Assembly: GCA_023393155.1 (NCBI GenBank)
Contig: JAEWML010000008.1
Coordinates: forward strand, 1 to 17,203
Reading direction: 5' to 3'
DNA length: 17,203 nt
Source: Bacillota bacterium
GTDB lineage: Bacteria; Bacillota; Clostridia; Oscillospirales; Oscillospiraceae
The notes under the pieces were generated by a model. It did not search any database and had not been told where the DNA came from. It worked only from the letters and a program-made list of their open reading frames with translations. Shown one piece after another: positions 8,214-16,019 of the stretch. Numbering within the stretch: the first letter of the stretch is position 1; the number at the start of each line of letters is the position of its first letter. The position numbers and the translations under genes are program-made.

Positions 8214-11027
8214 TCAAAACCGGGGCAGCTTGGAAACCACGCTGGCGCAGCGTGGGCAGAGAGTGGGATGGTCGGGATTCTCACCCACCTTGGGAGACTG
8301 CATCCAGCACCGCTCGCACTTGGCGCCGGCGGCCCTGCCCACCTCCACGGTGAGGCCCGGGAAATTGGTCCCCTTGCCCACGGTGGCTTCCGCCGCAGGC
8401 TCGGCGGTGGTAATGCTGCAATCCGAGACAATAAACGCCTCGGCAAGGCTCACGCCCACAGTCGCCATCAGCGCCTGCGCCGCCGCGTCGTCGTCCGCGT
8501 GGAGGGAGACGCGGGCCTCCAGCGCCTTGCCGATCTTCTTATCGGCACGGGCGGTTTCCAAAACCGCGTTCACATCATCCCGCAGGCGGACAATCGTCTC
8601 CCAGCGCTCCATAGCCTTGTCGCCCAGCGCATAGTCCGCAAAGGACCCGTTCATTTCGTTGAGCAGCACGTTGCGCTCATCGTCCCCGGCCCGGTGGGTC
8701 ATGGCCTGCCAAATCTCGTCGCAGGTAAAGGCCAGAACGGGGGCCATCAGCTTGGTCATGGTATCCAGAATCAGGAACAGGGCGGTCTGGGCGCTGCGGC
8801 GGCGCTTGCCGCCCGCCTCCTCGCAGTACAGCCGATCCTTAATGATATCCAGATAGAAGTTGGACAGCTCCACCACGCAGAAGTCGTTCACCGCATGGGT
8901 CACTACCAAAAACTCATAGTCGTCATAGGCCTTCAGGCACTTTTCCGTCAGGGCGTTGAGCCGGGTGACGGCCCAGCGGTCCAGTTCTTCCATCTCGTCC
9001 GCGGGAACCAGGTCGTCGGGGTTAAACCCGTCCAGATTGCCAAGGCAATACCGGGCGGTGTTGCGGAACTTCAGGTAATTCTGGCTGAGCTGCTTGAAAA
9101 TCTCGTCGGAGCAGCGCACGTCCACATGATAGTCCGCCGACGCAGCCCATAGGCGCAGCAGGTCCGCGCCGTATTTTTCAAAAATCTCGGCGGGGTCCAT
9201 GCCGTTGCCCAGCGACTTGTGCATGGCCTTGCCCTCGCCGTCCACGGTCCAGCCGTGGGTCACGCACTCCTTAAACGGCGCGCCCCGGCCCAGAGCGCCC
9301 ACGGCCACCAGCAGCGAGGACTGAAACCAGCCGCGATACTGGTCCAACCCCTCCAGATACATAGTGGCGGGCCAGAAGCCCTGATCCCTCTGCATGGAGG
9401 CAAAGTGGGTGGAGCCGGAGTCGAACCACCCGTCCAGCGTATCCTCCTCCTTGTCAAAGCCCTCGGCGGCCCCGCAGTGGGGGCAGGCAAACCCGGCGGG
9501 CAGCAGCTCGGTCGCGTCCTTGGCAAACCAGGCGTTGGAGCCTTCCTTTTCAAAAACAGTGGCAATGGACTCGATGGATTCCTCCGTGGCAACAGGCTTT
9601 CCGCAGTGCTTGCAGTATACCACCGGGATGGGCAGGCCCCATTTGCGCTGGCGGGAGATGCACCAGTCGTTGCGCTCCCGCACCATGGACTTGATGCGCT
9701 CCAGACCCCACTCGGGGACCCAGCGCACCTCCTCGCAGGCGGCAAATGCCTCTTCCTTAAAGGAATCCACAGAGCAGAACCACTGGGGGGTGGCCCGGAA
9801 AATGATGGGTCCCTTGCAGCGCCAGCAGTGAGGATAGCTGTGCACGATGTCCTCCCGGGCAAAGAGGGCGCCGCTCTCCTTCATGTCCGCCAGAATCACG
9901 GGGTTGGATTCCTCGGTCTTTATCCCGGCGTACTTTCCGGCATAATCTGTGTGGCGGCCCTGATCGTCTACGGGCACCACCATGTCCATGCCATACCGGC
10001 GGCAGGTTTCATAGTCGTCCGCGCCAAAGCCGGGAGCGGTGTGGACGCAGCCGGTGCCGGAGTCCATGGTAACATAGTCCGCCAGCAGCAGGCGGCTGGT
10101 TTTGTCAAGGAAGGGATGCTTCGCCAGCATATTTTCAAAGAACGCGCCGGGATGCGTCTCCACGATCTCGTATTCTTCAAAGCCGCCCAGCTTCATGACC
10201 TTCTCCGCCAGCGCCTCGGCCATGATATACACCTCGCCGCCCGGGGCCTTTGCCAGCGCATAGCTCTCCTCGGGGTGCAGGGCGATGGCAAGGTTTCCCG
10301 GCAGGGTCCAGATGGTGGTGGTCCAGATAACGAAAAACAGCTTGCTGGGGTCAAACTTGCCCAGCTTCCCGCCGTCATCAAACATGGGGAACTTCACGTA
10401 CACGGTGGTGCAGGGATCGTCCTGATACTCAATCTCCGCCTCGGCCAGCGCCGTCTCGTCGTGGGGGCACCAGTACACAGGCTTAAGGCCCTTATAGATG
10501 TGGCCCTTTTCATACATCTTGCCAAAGACCCGCACCTCGTCGGCCTCAAACTCCGGGGCCATGGTCTTATAGGGGTGCTCCCAGTCGCCAATGACGCCCA
10601 TGCGCTGAAATCCCTTGCGCTGCACGTCCACATACCGGTCCGCAAACTCATGGCAGGCGGAGCGGAACTCCGGCACGCTCATGGACTTGCGGTCCAGCTT
10701 GTTCTGCTTGATGATGGCGGACTCGATGGGCATGCCGTGGTTATCCCAGCCGGGGATATAGGGGGTGTAATAGCCCCGCATGGCGTAGGACCGGGTGATA
10801 AAGTCCTTGATGGCCTTATTCAGGGCGTGGCCCATATGCAGGTCGCCGTTGGAAAACGGAGGGCCGTCGTGGAGGTTAAACAGGGGCTTTCCCTCGTTCT
10901 TTTTCAAAAGCTCGTTGTAGAGGTCCATATCCTCCCAGCGCTTGAGCATCTCCGGCTCCCGCTTGGGCAGGCCCGCCCGCATGGGGAAGTCGGTCTTGGG
11001 CAGATTGATGGTCTTGTTATAGTCCAT
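8214..11027 (-). CDS. ileS: Isoleucine--tRNA ligase
   Basis: A class Ia synthetase that charges tRNA-Ile and edits Val-tRNA-Ile. The 937 residues match the bacterial IleS1 type. The HIGH motif is HMGH (64-67) in GDLHMGHALNK. The CP1 editing domain (about 190-400) has GTGCVHTAPGFGADDYE with its conserved acidic residues. A zinc site in the catalytic region uses C472/C475 and C515/C518. The KMSKS loop reads AMHKS (601-605): the second lysine is kept, but the first Lys and the first Ser are replaced. The anticodon-binding helices lie at about 680-840, and the C-terminal zinc finger uses C904, C907, C924 and C927. ATG 11027 has AGGAGG (11034-11039). It lies 41 bases after a small zinc-ribbon gene; both are downstream of an Ile-type T-box, so uncharged tRNA-Ile should raise expression. 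Confidence 0.98.
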   Translation of the reverse strand: MDYNKTINLPKTDFPMRAGLPKREPEMLKRWEDMDLYNELLKKNEGKPLFNLHDGPPFSNGDLHMGHALNKAIKDFITRSYAMRGYYTPYIPGWDNHGMPIESAIIKQNKLDRKSMSVPEFRSACHEFADRYVDVQRKGFQRMGVIGDWEHPYKTMAPEFEADEVRVFGKMYEKGHIYKGLKPVYWCPHDETALAEAEIEYQDDPCTTVYVKFPMFDDGGKLGKFDPSKLFFVIWTTTIWTLPGNLAIALHPEESYALAKAPGGEVYIMAEALAEKVMKLGGFEEYEIVETHPGAFFENMLAKHPFLDKTSRLLLADYVTMDSGTGCVHTAPGFGADDYETCRRYGMDMVVPVDDQGRHTDYAGKYAGIKTEESNPVILADMKESGALFAREDIVHSYPHCWRCKGPIIFRATPQWFCSVDSFKEEAFAACEEVRWVPEWGLERIKSMVRERNDWCISRQRKWGLPIPVVYCKHCGKPVATEESIESIATVFEKEGSNAWFAKDATELLPAGFACPHCGAAEGFDKEEDTLDGWFDSGSTHFASMQRDQGFWPATMYLEGLDQYRGWFQSSLLVAVGALGRGAPFKECVTHGWTVDGEGKAMHKSLGNGMDPAEIFEKYGADLLRLWAASADYHVDVRCSDEIFKQLSQNYLKFRNTARYCLGNLDGFNPDDLVPADEMEELDRWAVTRLNALTEKCLKAYDDYEFLVVTHAVNDFCVVELSNFYLDIIKDRLYCEEAGGKRRRSAQTALFLILDTMTKLMAPVLAFTCDEIWQAMTHRAGDDERNVLLNEMNGSFADYALGDKAMERWETIVRLRDDVNAVLETARADKKIGKALEARVSLHADDDAAAQALMATVGVSLAEAFIVSDCSITTAEPAAEATVGKGTNFPGLTVEVGRAAGAKCERCWMQSPKVGENPDHPTLCPRCASVVSKLPRF

Positions 11028-11068
11028 GGAAATTCCTCCTAATTATAATCAATCAAAAATATTTAACA

Positions 11069-11302
11069 TCAGTTGTATTCAAAAACGGCAATCTTACAGG
11101 CGCGGCACAGCATCGTTCCGGGGAAATCATGAAACGGAATAATATCGAATCCGCTCGCGGAGTCATCCCCCGGCGCTCTGAGCAGCACCCTGTCTTTGGG
11201 CGCGCGAAAAACCGGCAGCTTCTCCTGCTGCGTCCAGTAACCGTATTTCTCGGTATACATGATTCCGGATTCCATCTCTCGGCCGCACTTTGGACAGTTC
11301 AC
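11069..11302 (-). CDS. Small zinc-ribbon protein (PF20097-like), between the T-box and ileS
   Basis: A 77-residue protein that opens with MNCPKCGREM and ends with MLCRACKIAVFEYN, two CxxC knuckles about 64 residues apart that should bind one zinc. The middle is hydrophilic (about 15-55). This layout matches a widespread Firmicute family of tiny zinc-ribbon proteins of unknown function that I recall as PF20097. The start is GTG 11302, with AAAGGGG about 12 bases upstream, a rather long spacing. The T-box terminator ends 29 bases before the gene, and no promoter is visible between it and ileS, so it is expected to be co-transcribed with ileS and read only when the T-box antiterminates. A role near isoleucine supply or tRNA is inference from context alone. 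Confidence 0.85.
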   Translation of the reverse strand: MNCPKCGREMESGIMYTEKYGYWTQQEKLPVFRAPKDRVLLRAPGDDSASGFDIIPFHDFPGTMLCRACKIAVFEYN

Positions 11303-11330
11303 TTACTTTAGGATCCCCTTTCAGACAAAA

Positions 11331-11368
11331 TAAAAAACGCCCTGTCTCCTAAAGAGACAGAAGCGTTT
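11331..11368 (-). terminator. T-box regulated terminator
   Basis: On the - strand, AAACGC-TT-CTGTCTC, loop TTTA, GAGACAG-G-GCGTTT with a run of six T and then ATTTT. The proximal arm begins just after the T-box sequence, as needed for the terminator/antiterminator switch. Confidence 0.92.
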
Positions 11369-11614
11369 AAAATACTTCTGCGGTACCACTCTCGTTGCTC
11401 CTCCCTTGCGGGAAAAAGCCGCTCACAGCCTGCATGCACAGGCCGACGGGTAACGTCGTCACACGTCCACACTTACTCGCGTCGTCTTTCAGCAGGAGGC
11501 TCCAAGGTGATTTTCAGGTCCCGTCCGCCGGCAGCCCTTCCACCAAAATGGGCCGCTCTCTGTGCAGAGGTTGGGTCTTACTCGTCCTTATCCACGCCAA
11601 CTATTCAATTTTTC
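11331..11614 (-). promoter_or_regulatory. T-box leader (isoleucine specificity) upstream of the zinc-ribbon gene and ileS
   Basis: Read on the - strand, all T-box landmarks occur in order. Stem I has GAGTAAG (11578-11584), the AGAGAGCGGCC...TGGTGGAAGG region (about 11536-11562), and the specifier loop TGAAAATCACC, where ATC (11509-11511) reads as an Ile codon followed by A. The T-box itself is AGAGTGGTACCGCAG (11378-11392), whose TGGT can pair with the ACCA end of tRNA-Ile. The intrinsic terminator follows at 11331-11368. Uncharged tRNA-Ile should stabilise the antiterminator and allow transcription into ileS. Confidence 0.94.
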
Positions 11615-11620
11615 AATACT

Positions 11621-11648
11621 ATTATAACCGCCGCCGCCAATTTGTCAA
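11621..11648 (-). promoter_or_regulatory. Promoter of the T-box/ileS transcript
   Basis: On the - strand, TTGACA (11648-11643), a 16-bp spacer and TATAAT (11626-11621); both hexamers are perfect consensus. The start would be near 11614. Confidence 0.88.
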
Positions 11649-11742
11649 GTCGGAAATTCCCCGGAAGGCGGCCCGGTTTTCCCGGATGCAACGCCAAAGG
11701 GCCTGCCGCCCGCAATTGACAGGCAGCAAGCCCCCGGCAAAC

Positions 11743-11761
11743 AGGAACGCAAAGCGTTCCT
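11743..11761 (-). terminator. Hairpin ending the gntR-ABC-amidase operon
   Basis: AGGAACGC (11743-11750), loop of three, GCGTTCCT (11754-11761): an 8-bp perfect stem directly after the last stop codon (11765). On the - strand it is followed by GTTTGCC, a short T-run, so termination may be modest. The stretch 11649-11742 holds only GC-rich sequence. Confidence 0.65.
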
Positions 11762-11764
11762 TTA

Positions 11765-11932
11765 TCACTGGTATCGGTAATGCTTGCCCGTGTACTCGTC
11801 CACGCAGGACAAAAACATCTCCCGGCTGCGAAATTCAATGGGCCGGAAGCCCTCCGCCTCGTGGAAGGAGACAATACGGTTCACGGTGTCTACCCATACG
11901 CGCCAGAGTCCGGCATTTCTTGTGGCTTCCAT
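11765..11932 (-). CDS. Small hypothetical protein, last gene of the envelope operon
   Basis: I do not recognise a family. From ATG 11932, with GGGAG (11941-11945) eight bases upstream, it encodes 55 residues rich in Arg, Trp and Glu (for example GLWRVWVDTVNRIVSFHE, 7-24), ending GKHYRYQ. The composition looks like a small folded mixed alpha/beta domain, with no signal peptide or membrane helix. The same frame is open upstream through a GTG at 11980 (71 residues) to the amidase stop codon at 12050-12052, and the intervening sequence also looks protein-like (see findings), so the true start may be further upstream at a non-AUG codon. It lies 117 bases after the amidase gene and just before the operon terminator. 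Confidence is good that the frame is coding, low for the start. Confidence 0.6.
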   Translation of the reverse strand: MEATRNAGLWRVWVDTVNRIVSFHEAEGFRPIEFRSREMFLSCVDEYTGKHYRYQ

Positions 11933-12049
11933 TCGGAAAGCTCCCTTCTTCTTATCTGCGGCTTCCGCCGCCCCGCACACAATTTCAAGGCGGAGTTCCC
12001 TATCCGCCGTCTTCTTGATTGATATGACGGTTCCCAGAGGGAAAAAGTT

Positions 12050-12721
12050 TCAGCCTTGCGCCTCTTTTTCCGCTCTTTCTTTTTCCAGCAACCCAATGCC
12101 CCGGTCCACCTGTGTCAAAAAGGCCTGCCACGCATCCTCGTTTTCCACATAATACTTGGGGCAGTTCTTTCCCGATACATCGTAATGGCGTAAAACGTCC
12201 TTGGAGGTCAGTCCGAACGCGTCGCACAAAAACGCCGTCAGCTCCGCCACCCGGTCATAGGTCACGGGGAGGAACTCCCCCGTCTCGTCGGGATGGCAGA
12301 CCTCGATGGAAAGGGTGTCTTCGTTGCGGGTGTTGGAGGCGTAGGACCACTCCGTCAGGGGAATGCACTGAAGCACCTCTCCCTCCAGCCCCACAATAAA
12401 GTGGGCGCTGGCGTAAATCTCCAGGTGTCCGTCCTCCAGGCCCTCAAAATAGCTGCGGTTGGCTTCCGCCGAGGTGCCGGGATTGCCCACGTAGTGGATG
12501 ACGATTCCCTTCACCTGCTCCAGCTCCGTGCCGGGGCGGGACCATGGATTCACCGTCAAAAACTCCTGCGTCACATAGTCCGGCAGCACCACCGCCGCCG
12601 CCGAAACACCGGGGCGAAGCTTTCCCCAAATCCAAACGCCGGCGGCGATCACAAGGACCGCCGCCAGGCACAGCGCAAAAAACCGTGGATTCAGACGCCT
12701 TCTTTTTTCTCTGTAAGCCAT
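12050..12721 (-). CDS. Membrane-anchored N-acetylmuramoyl-L-alanine amidase (Amidase_2/PGRP family)
   Basis: A zinc amidase expected to cleave the bond between MurNAc and L-Ala in peptidoglycan. The 223 residues begin with a basic head and one hydrophobic helix (about 13-33) without a lipobox, which should anchor the enzyme outside the membrane. The catalytic domain covers about 65-205. Zinc ligands by comparison with T7 lysozyme are H76 (IVIHYVG), H179 (LRHYDVSGKNC) and C187; K185 corresponds to the catalytic lysine. ASAHFIV (104-110) and TLSIEVCHPD (136-145) are further family motifs. Start ATG 12721 lies 20 bases after the ABC permease stop, so it belongs to that operon. Its presence ties the transporter to cell-wall work. 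A spore or phage amidase role is possible but has no support in the neighbourhood. Confidence 0.92.
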   Translation of the reverse strand: MAYREKRRRLNPRFFALCLAAVLVIAAGVWIWGKLRPGVSAAAVVLPDYVTQEFLTVNPWSRPGTELEQVKGIVIHYVGNPGTSAEANRSYFEGLEDGHLEIYASAHFIVGLEGEVLQCIPLTEWSYASNTRNEDTLSIEVCHPDETGEFLPVTYDRVAELTAFLCDAFGLTSKDVLRHYDVSGKNCPKYYVENEDAWQAFLTQVDRGIGLLEKERAEKEAQG

Positions 12722-12741
12722 GTGCTTTCCGCTCCCGCGCC

Positions 12742-14736
12742 TTAGCCGACGTAAACCGCCGTGGGTCCGTCGGCTCCGCCGATGACGGCCGCATCTCCGG
12801 ATGCAATCTCCGGCGTCAAGTCATCCGGCACCGGAATTGCTTGAATTTCCTCGGTGTACTGGTTTTTGTAGTACACCTCTTTTCCGTATTTTTCGTAGTC
12901 CCCGTCATAGTATTTCTGATACGTCATCAGGTCCTCCGTGTCCACACCGGCCTTTTCCAGCGCCGCCAGAAGATAGGTATAGTCCTTGGAAAACCGCACG
13001 TCCTCGGAGTAACTGCTGCCGTTATAATAGGCGCCATTGCCCGTGTCTTCCGGCGTACGGTAATAGAACGACAGATTTGTGGAATACGTATTGGCCTGCC
13101 AGCCTTCGGAATCAAAGGTATAGGCCCCGGCGTGGCCCGCCTCTATGTCCTTTTTCAGCGCCGCCAAAATTTCCCGGGCGGTATCGCCCTCAAAGGTCAG
13201 CGTGCGGTTTTCGCTATCAAGGTACATTTCCACCGTCATGAGGCGGCCCGGCTCGAACCGCTCCTCCATATACGCCTGCCACACCTCACGGTCCCGCGCA
13301 AGCTCGGTCAACTGCTCTGCCAGCGCGGCATGGGCCTCAATCTCCGAGGGTGAGATCGTAAAGCTATAATTCCTGCGCAGATGCGCACCGTTCTTCAGGG
13401 TATAGTCCAGATTTACGCTTCCGTAGAGCGCGTCCTCGTCCCAGTTGCTGTCTGTGGGGCGCTCCTCCACCAGCATTTGATGCAGCGTCAGGAAGCGATC
13501 AATCATCTCCGGGTCCTCGCTGTCGCCATAAACGGAGTCCTGTCCGTAAAGCCGGAACTCCACACTCTGTACCTCCTCCGCCACGGGAACGCGCCGCTCA
13601 ACGCCCGGAATATCCAGTTCAAGCGCCACGCACGCCAGAATCAGGGCGGCGGCCAAAGCAACACTCCCCTTCCAACTGCGTTTTAGAATGTGGAAGGACT
13701 TTTGCAGCAGCATCTCCGCCGCAAAGTAGCCCACAAGACCCAAAACTGCCATGCAGAGCAACAGCGCCACGGTAGATTGCCCTGTCCGGCCGAAGGCGTC
13801 CCACAGAATGATATACAGAAGCTGTCCCAGGCTCAGGGCGGCGCACACGCCCACGCCGTATCGGAAAACAGGCTTTGCCCAGCTCATGGCCACGGTGTCA
13901 CCGGCGGACTCGCTGTGGCGGCGTCTGTAAATCAGCAGCGCCGCGACCGCCATCATCACGCCCACCAGCGCGTAAACCCCCACGGTGCCAAGACCACTTT
14001 GCAAAATGCGCCAATACTCCTCGCTGCCGCGGGAATAATTCCACCGGTCCCAGCTAAGCCGGGCCAGCTTGTTAACCGGCGTAAGCCAGACCACCAGCGC
14101 GGGGTCAGCGGGGTTCGTCCAGCCGTACAGCAGAAGCTGGCACAGCATCCAAATCAGGTTCGTCACACCATAAACCAAACAGTTAAACACCCCGTAAAAC
14201 ACAGGGATGGCCAGCATCTGTCCCGCAAGCGCCGCGCAAAGCACAGTAAAGCTGTAAAAGAACAGCATCTGTCCTGTTGCAGACAGGAACCACAGCCCAA
14301 TGATCCATAGCTTCCCCAGCCCGGCGGCGCTCCAGACCAGAGCCGTCAGCAGCGCGGTGAGGGCATGGGTTCCGAGAAATACCGCCGCACCGGCCAGATA
14401 ATGGGTCAGAAACAGGCCTTCTCTCCGGGTGGGCAGGGCGTGGACAAAGCCCACGGCCCGGGTTCCGGTGAGATAGGAAAACAGCGCCATTGCAAACAGG
14501 CACCCGAAGCCCACGCTCATGGCCAGCGCTCCGCCGGTGACCATGTCTGCCACCTCGCTCATGGCATAGGTCTGCATATCCGCGGTGTTTCCCCAGCCTC
14601 CATGCCCAAACAGCTCTAAAAATTGGAACGCAGGCATCATCAGAAGCCACATCACCAGATACAGCGCCCAAAGGGGCCAGAACCGGACCAGATCGTTGCG
14701 GAACAGGGCGGGGCTGAACAATCCCTTAGAGGACAA
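12742..14736 (-). CDS. ABC transporter permease (ABC-2/YtrC-D-like) with large C-terminal extracytoplasmic domain
   Basis: The membrane part of the ABC system whose ATPase overlaps it. The 664 residues start with the typical LFSPALFRNDLVRFWPLW lead. There are about nine or ten hydrophobic helices to about residue 380 (one at about 18-36, then clusters near 65-90, 110-215, 250-275, 295-345 and 362-380). A hydrophilic domain of about 280 residues rich in Tyr, Asp and Glu follows and should lie outside the cell; it resembles what I recall as DUF6449. The protein ends in VIGGADGPTAVYVG, an unusual tail (see findings). The start is TTG at 14736 by frame limits: a TGA lies three codons upstream. 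It overlaps the ATPase gene by 11 bases, which implies translational coupling; a later TTG at 14721 is possible. The substrate is unknown. Confidence 0.88.
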   Translation of the reverse strand: MSSKGLFSPALFRNDLVRFWPLWALYLVMWLLMMPAFQFLELFGHGGWGNTADMQTYAMSEVADMVTGGALAMSVGFGCLFAMALFSYLTGTRAVGFVHALPTRREGLFLTHYLAGAAVFLGTHALTALLTALVWSAAGLGKLWIIGLWFLSATGQMLFFYSFTVLCAALAGQMLAIPVFYGVFNCLVYGVTNLIWMLCQLLLYGWTNPADPALVVWLTPVNKLARLSWDRWNYSRGSEEYWRILQSGLGTVGVYALVGVMMAVAALLIYRRRHSESAGDTVAMSWAKPVFRYGVGVCAALSLGQLLYIILWDAFGRTGQSTVALLLCMAVLGLVGYFAAEMLLQKSFHILKRSWKGSVALAAALILACVALELDIPGVERRVPVAEEVQSVEFRLYGQDSVYGDSEDPEMIDRFLTLHQMLVEERPTDSNWDEDALYGSVNLDYTLKNGAHLRRNYSFTISPSEIEAHAALAEQLTELARDREVWQAYMEERFEPGRLMTVEMYLDSENRTLTFEGDTAREILAALKKDIEAGHAGAYTFDSEGWQANTYSTNLSFYYRTPEDTGNGAYYNGSSYSEDVRFSKDYTYLLAALEKAGVDTEDLMTYQKYYDGDYEKYGKEVYYKNQYTEEIQAIPVPDDLTPEIASGDAAVIGGADGPTAVYVG
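12745..12786 (-). other. C-terminal IGGADGPT tail motif of the permease
   Basis: The last 14 codons before the stop encode VIGGADGPTAVYVG. From memory, IIGGADGPT-(A/S)-I-(F/Y) is a conserved motif in the beta subunits of Na+-translocating decarboxylases (OadB/GcdB/MmdB). Here it sits at the very end of an extracytoplasmic domain, unrelated to such an enzyme. The function is unknown. Confidence 0.6.
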
Positions 14737-15622
14737 TGTCTTTCACTGCATAGTTCGCACCTCCCAACTCGTAAATGAAAATCTCCTCCAGCGTCAGCGG
14801 CACAGCGTCCACCAGCACAGGATTGTATTGCGCCAGCAGCGCCTCCGCCTCCGTGGCGTTCATCCGCAGAATCAAGGTATGAATCCGCCCAAGGCGGGAG
14901 GCGTGGAGTGCCGGAATCCCGGTGGGAACCTCCATCACCTCCTCGGGGAATACCACCTGAAGCTTCACCATGTTGTCCTGAAGCTGCTCCAAAGACCGCT
15001 CCAGCAGCACCTTTCCGTGGTCCAGAATACCCACGTGGTCGCACACGTCCTCCAGCTCCCGCAGGTTGTGGCTGGAAACCAGCACCGTGGTGCCCCGCTC
15101 CGCCACATCGTCCAGCACCAGCGACCACACCTGCCGGCGCATCACCGGGTCCAGACCGTCCACCGGCTCATCCAGCAGAAGGTAGTCGGGCATGCAGCTC
15201 ATGGTCAGCCAGAAGGCCGCCTGCTTCTGCATTCCCTTGGACAGATGCCGGATGGCCTTGCGGGGGTCGATGGGAAACGCGTCCCCCAGCTTTTTATACC
15301 GGTCCATGGAAAACGTGGGGTAAATCCCCCGGTAAAGCTTCATCATATCCTGGGTGCTGGACTGCAAAAAATAGTGCCAGTCATCCGGAATAGAGCCGAT
15401 CCGCGCCTTCAGCGCCGGATTTTCCCACACAGGCTCCCCCTGAATATTTACCGTGCCCTCGTCCGTCCGGTACACGCCGTTGAGGCACCGCAAAAGCGTT
15501 GACTTGCCCGCGCCGTTGGGGCCCACCAGCCCGTATACCGCGCCGGTGGGCACCGTCAGGGTAATGCCGTCCAGAGCGGCAAAGCCGTCAAATGTTTTTA
15601 CCGCGTTTTGAATTTCAATCAT
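14726..15622 (-). CDS. ABC transporter ATP-binding protein (YtrB-like)
   Basis: The cytoplasmic ATPase of the operon's ABC transporter. In 298 residues it shows Walker A GPNGAGKST (34-42), signature LSKGM (127-131, a common variant of LSGGQ in this subfamily), Walker B YLLLDE (147-152), D-loop GLDP (156-159) and switch histidine H185 (SSHNL). The usual Q-loop glutamine region reads GSIPDDWHYF (76-85), with no Gln. The C-terminal ~90 residues form the accessory domain of ABC-2 exporters. The start ATG 15622 overlaps the gntR stop in ATGA; its 3' end overlaps the permease start. The order GntR-ATPase-permease matches Bacillus ytrAB-type operons, which respond to cell-wall-active compounds; the substrate here is not known. 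Confidence 0.95.
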   Translation of the reverse strand: MIEIQNAVKTFDGFAALDGITLTVPTGAVYGLVGPNGAGKSTLLRCLNGVYRTDEGTVNIQGEPVWENPALKARIGSIPDDWHYFLQSSTQDMMKLYRGIYPTFSMDRYKKLGDAFPIDPRKAIRHLSKGMQKQAAFWLTMSCMPDYLLLDEPVDGLDPVMRRQVWSLVLDDVAERGTTVLVSSHNLRELEDVCDHVGILDHGKVLLERSLEQLQDNMVKLQVVFPEEVMEVPTGIPALHASRLGRIHTLILRMNATEAEALLAQYNPVLVDAVPLTLEEIFIYELGGANYAVKDIVL

Positions 15623-15981
15623 GTCGTTTCTCCCTCCTTCAACAGCGCCTCAAGCTCCGCCGGGGTCACGCCCAGCACCCGCAGCTCCCGTAAAAGCTGG
15701 CGCGCCTTGTCCTTCAGCAGCTCCCGGCGGGCGGCGTCCGCGTTTCCCCGCTCCCCGGCAAAGCTGCCCTTTCCCGGCACGGAATAGATATACCCCTCCG
15801 TCTCCAGATCGTTGTAGGCACGCTGAATCGTGTTGGGATTGATGCTAAGCCGGGTTGCCAGCACCCGCACCGACGGCAGCTTTTCCCCCGCCGCCAGCGC
15901 ACCGGTGACGATCAGCTTTCGCAGCTCGTCTTTAATCTGCTCGTAAATGGGCCGCGAATCCCGGTAATTCAGGCTGATCAT
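15619..15981 (-). CDS. GntR-family transcriptional regulator, YtrA subfamily
   Basis: A short repressor expected to control its own ABC operon. The 120 residues have the N-terminal winged HTH of GntR (about 11-77), including PIYEQIKDELRKLI, LPSVRVLATRLSINPNTIQRAY (the recognition helix region, 36-57) and the wing GKGSFA (70-75). The C-terminal part is only about 40 residues, two helices for dimerisation, which is the hallmark of the YtrA subfamily and leaves no large ligand pocket. Start ATG 15981 has GGAGGTGGAG right upstream (15984-15993). It is the first gene of gntR-ATPase-permease-amidase, with a palindromic site at 16020-16044 over its transcription start. Confidence 0.95.
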   Translation of the reverse strand: MISLNYRDSRPIYEQIKDELRKLIVTGALAAGEKLPSVRVLATRLSINPNTIQRAYNDLETEGYIYSVPGKGSFAGERGNADAARRELLKDKARQLLRELRVLGVTPAELEALLKEGETT

Positions 15982-16019
15982 CTCTCCACCTCCGTTTTGT
16001 TTGCCGGTTGCCCGGCATT

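Noticed and set aside
9219..11042. A 607-codon open frame antisense to ileS
   Set aside because: A shadow of ileS on the opposite strand, with no recognisable domain, RBS or promoter.
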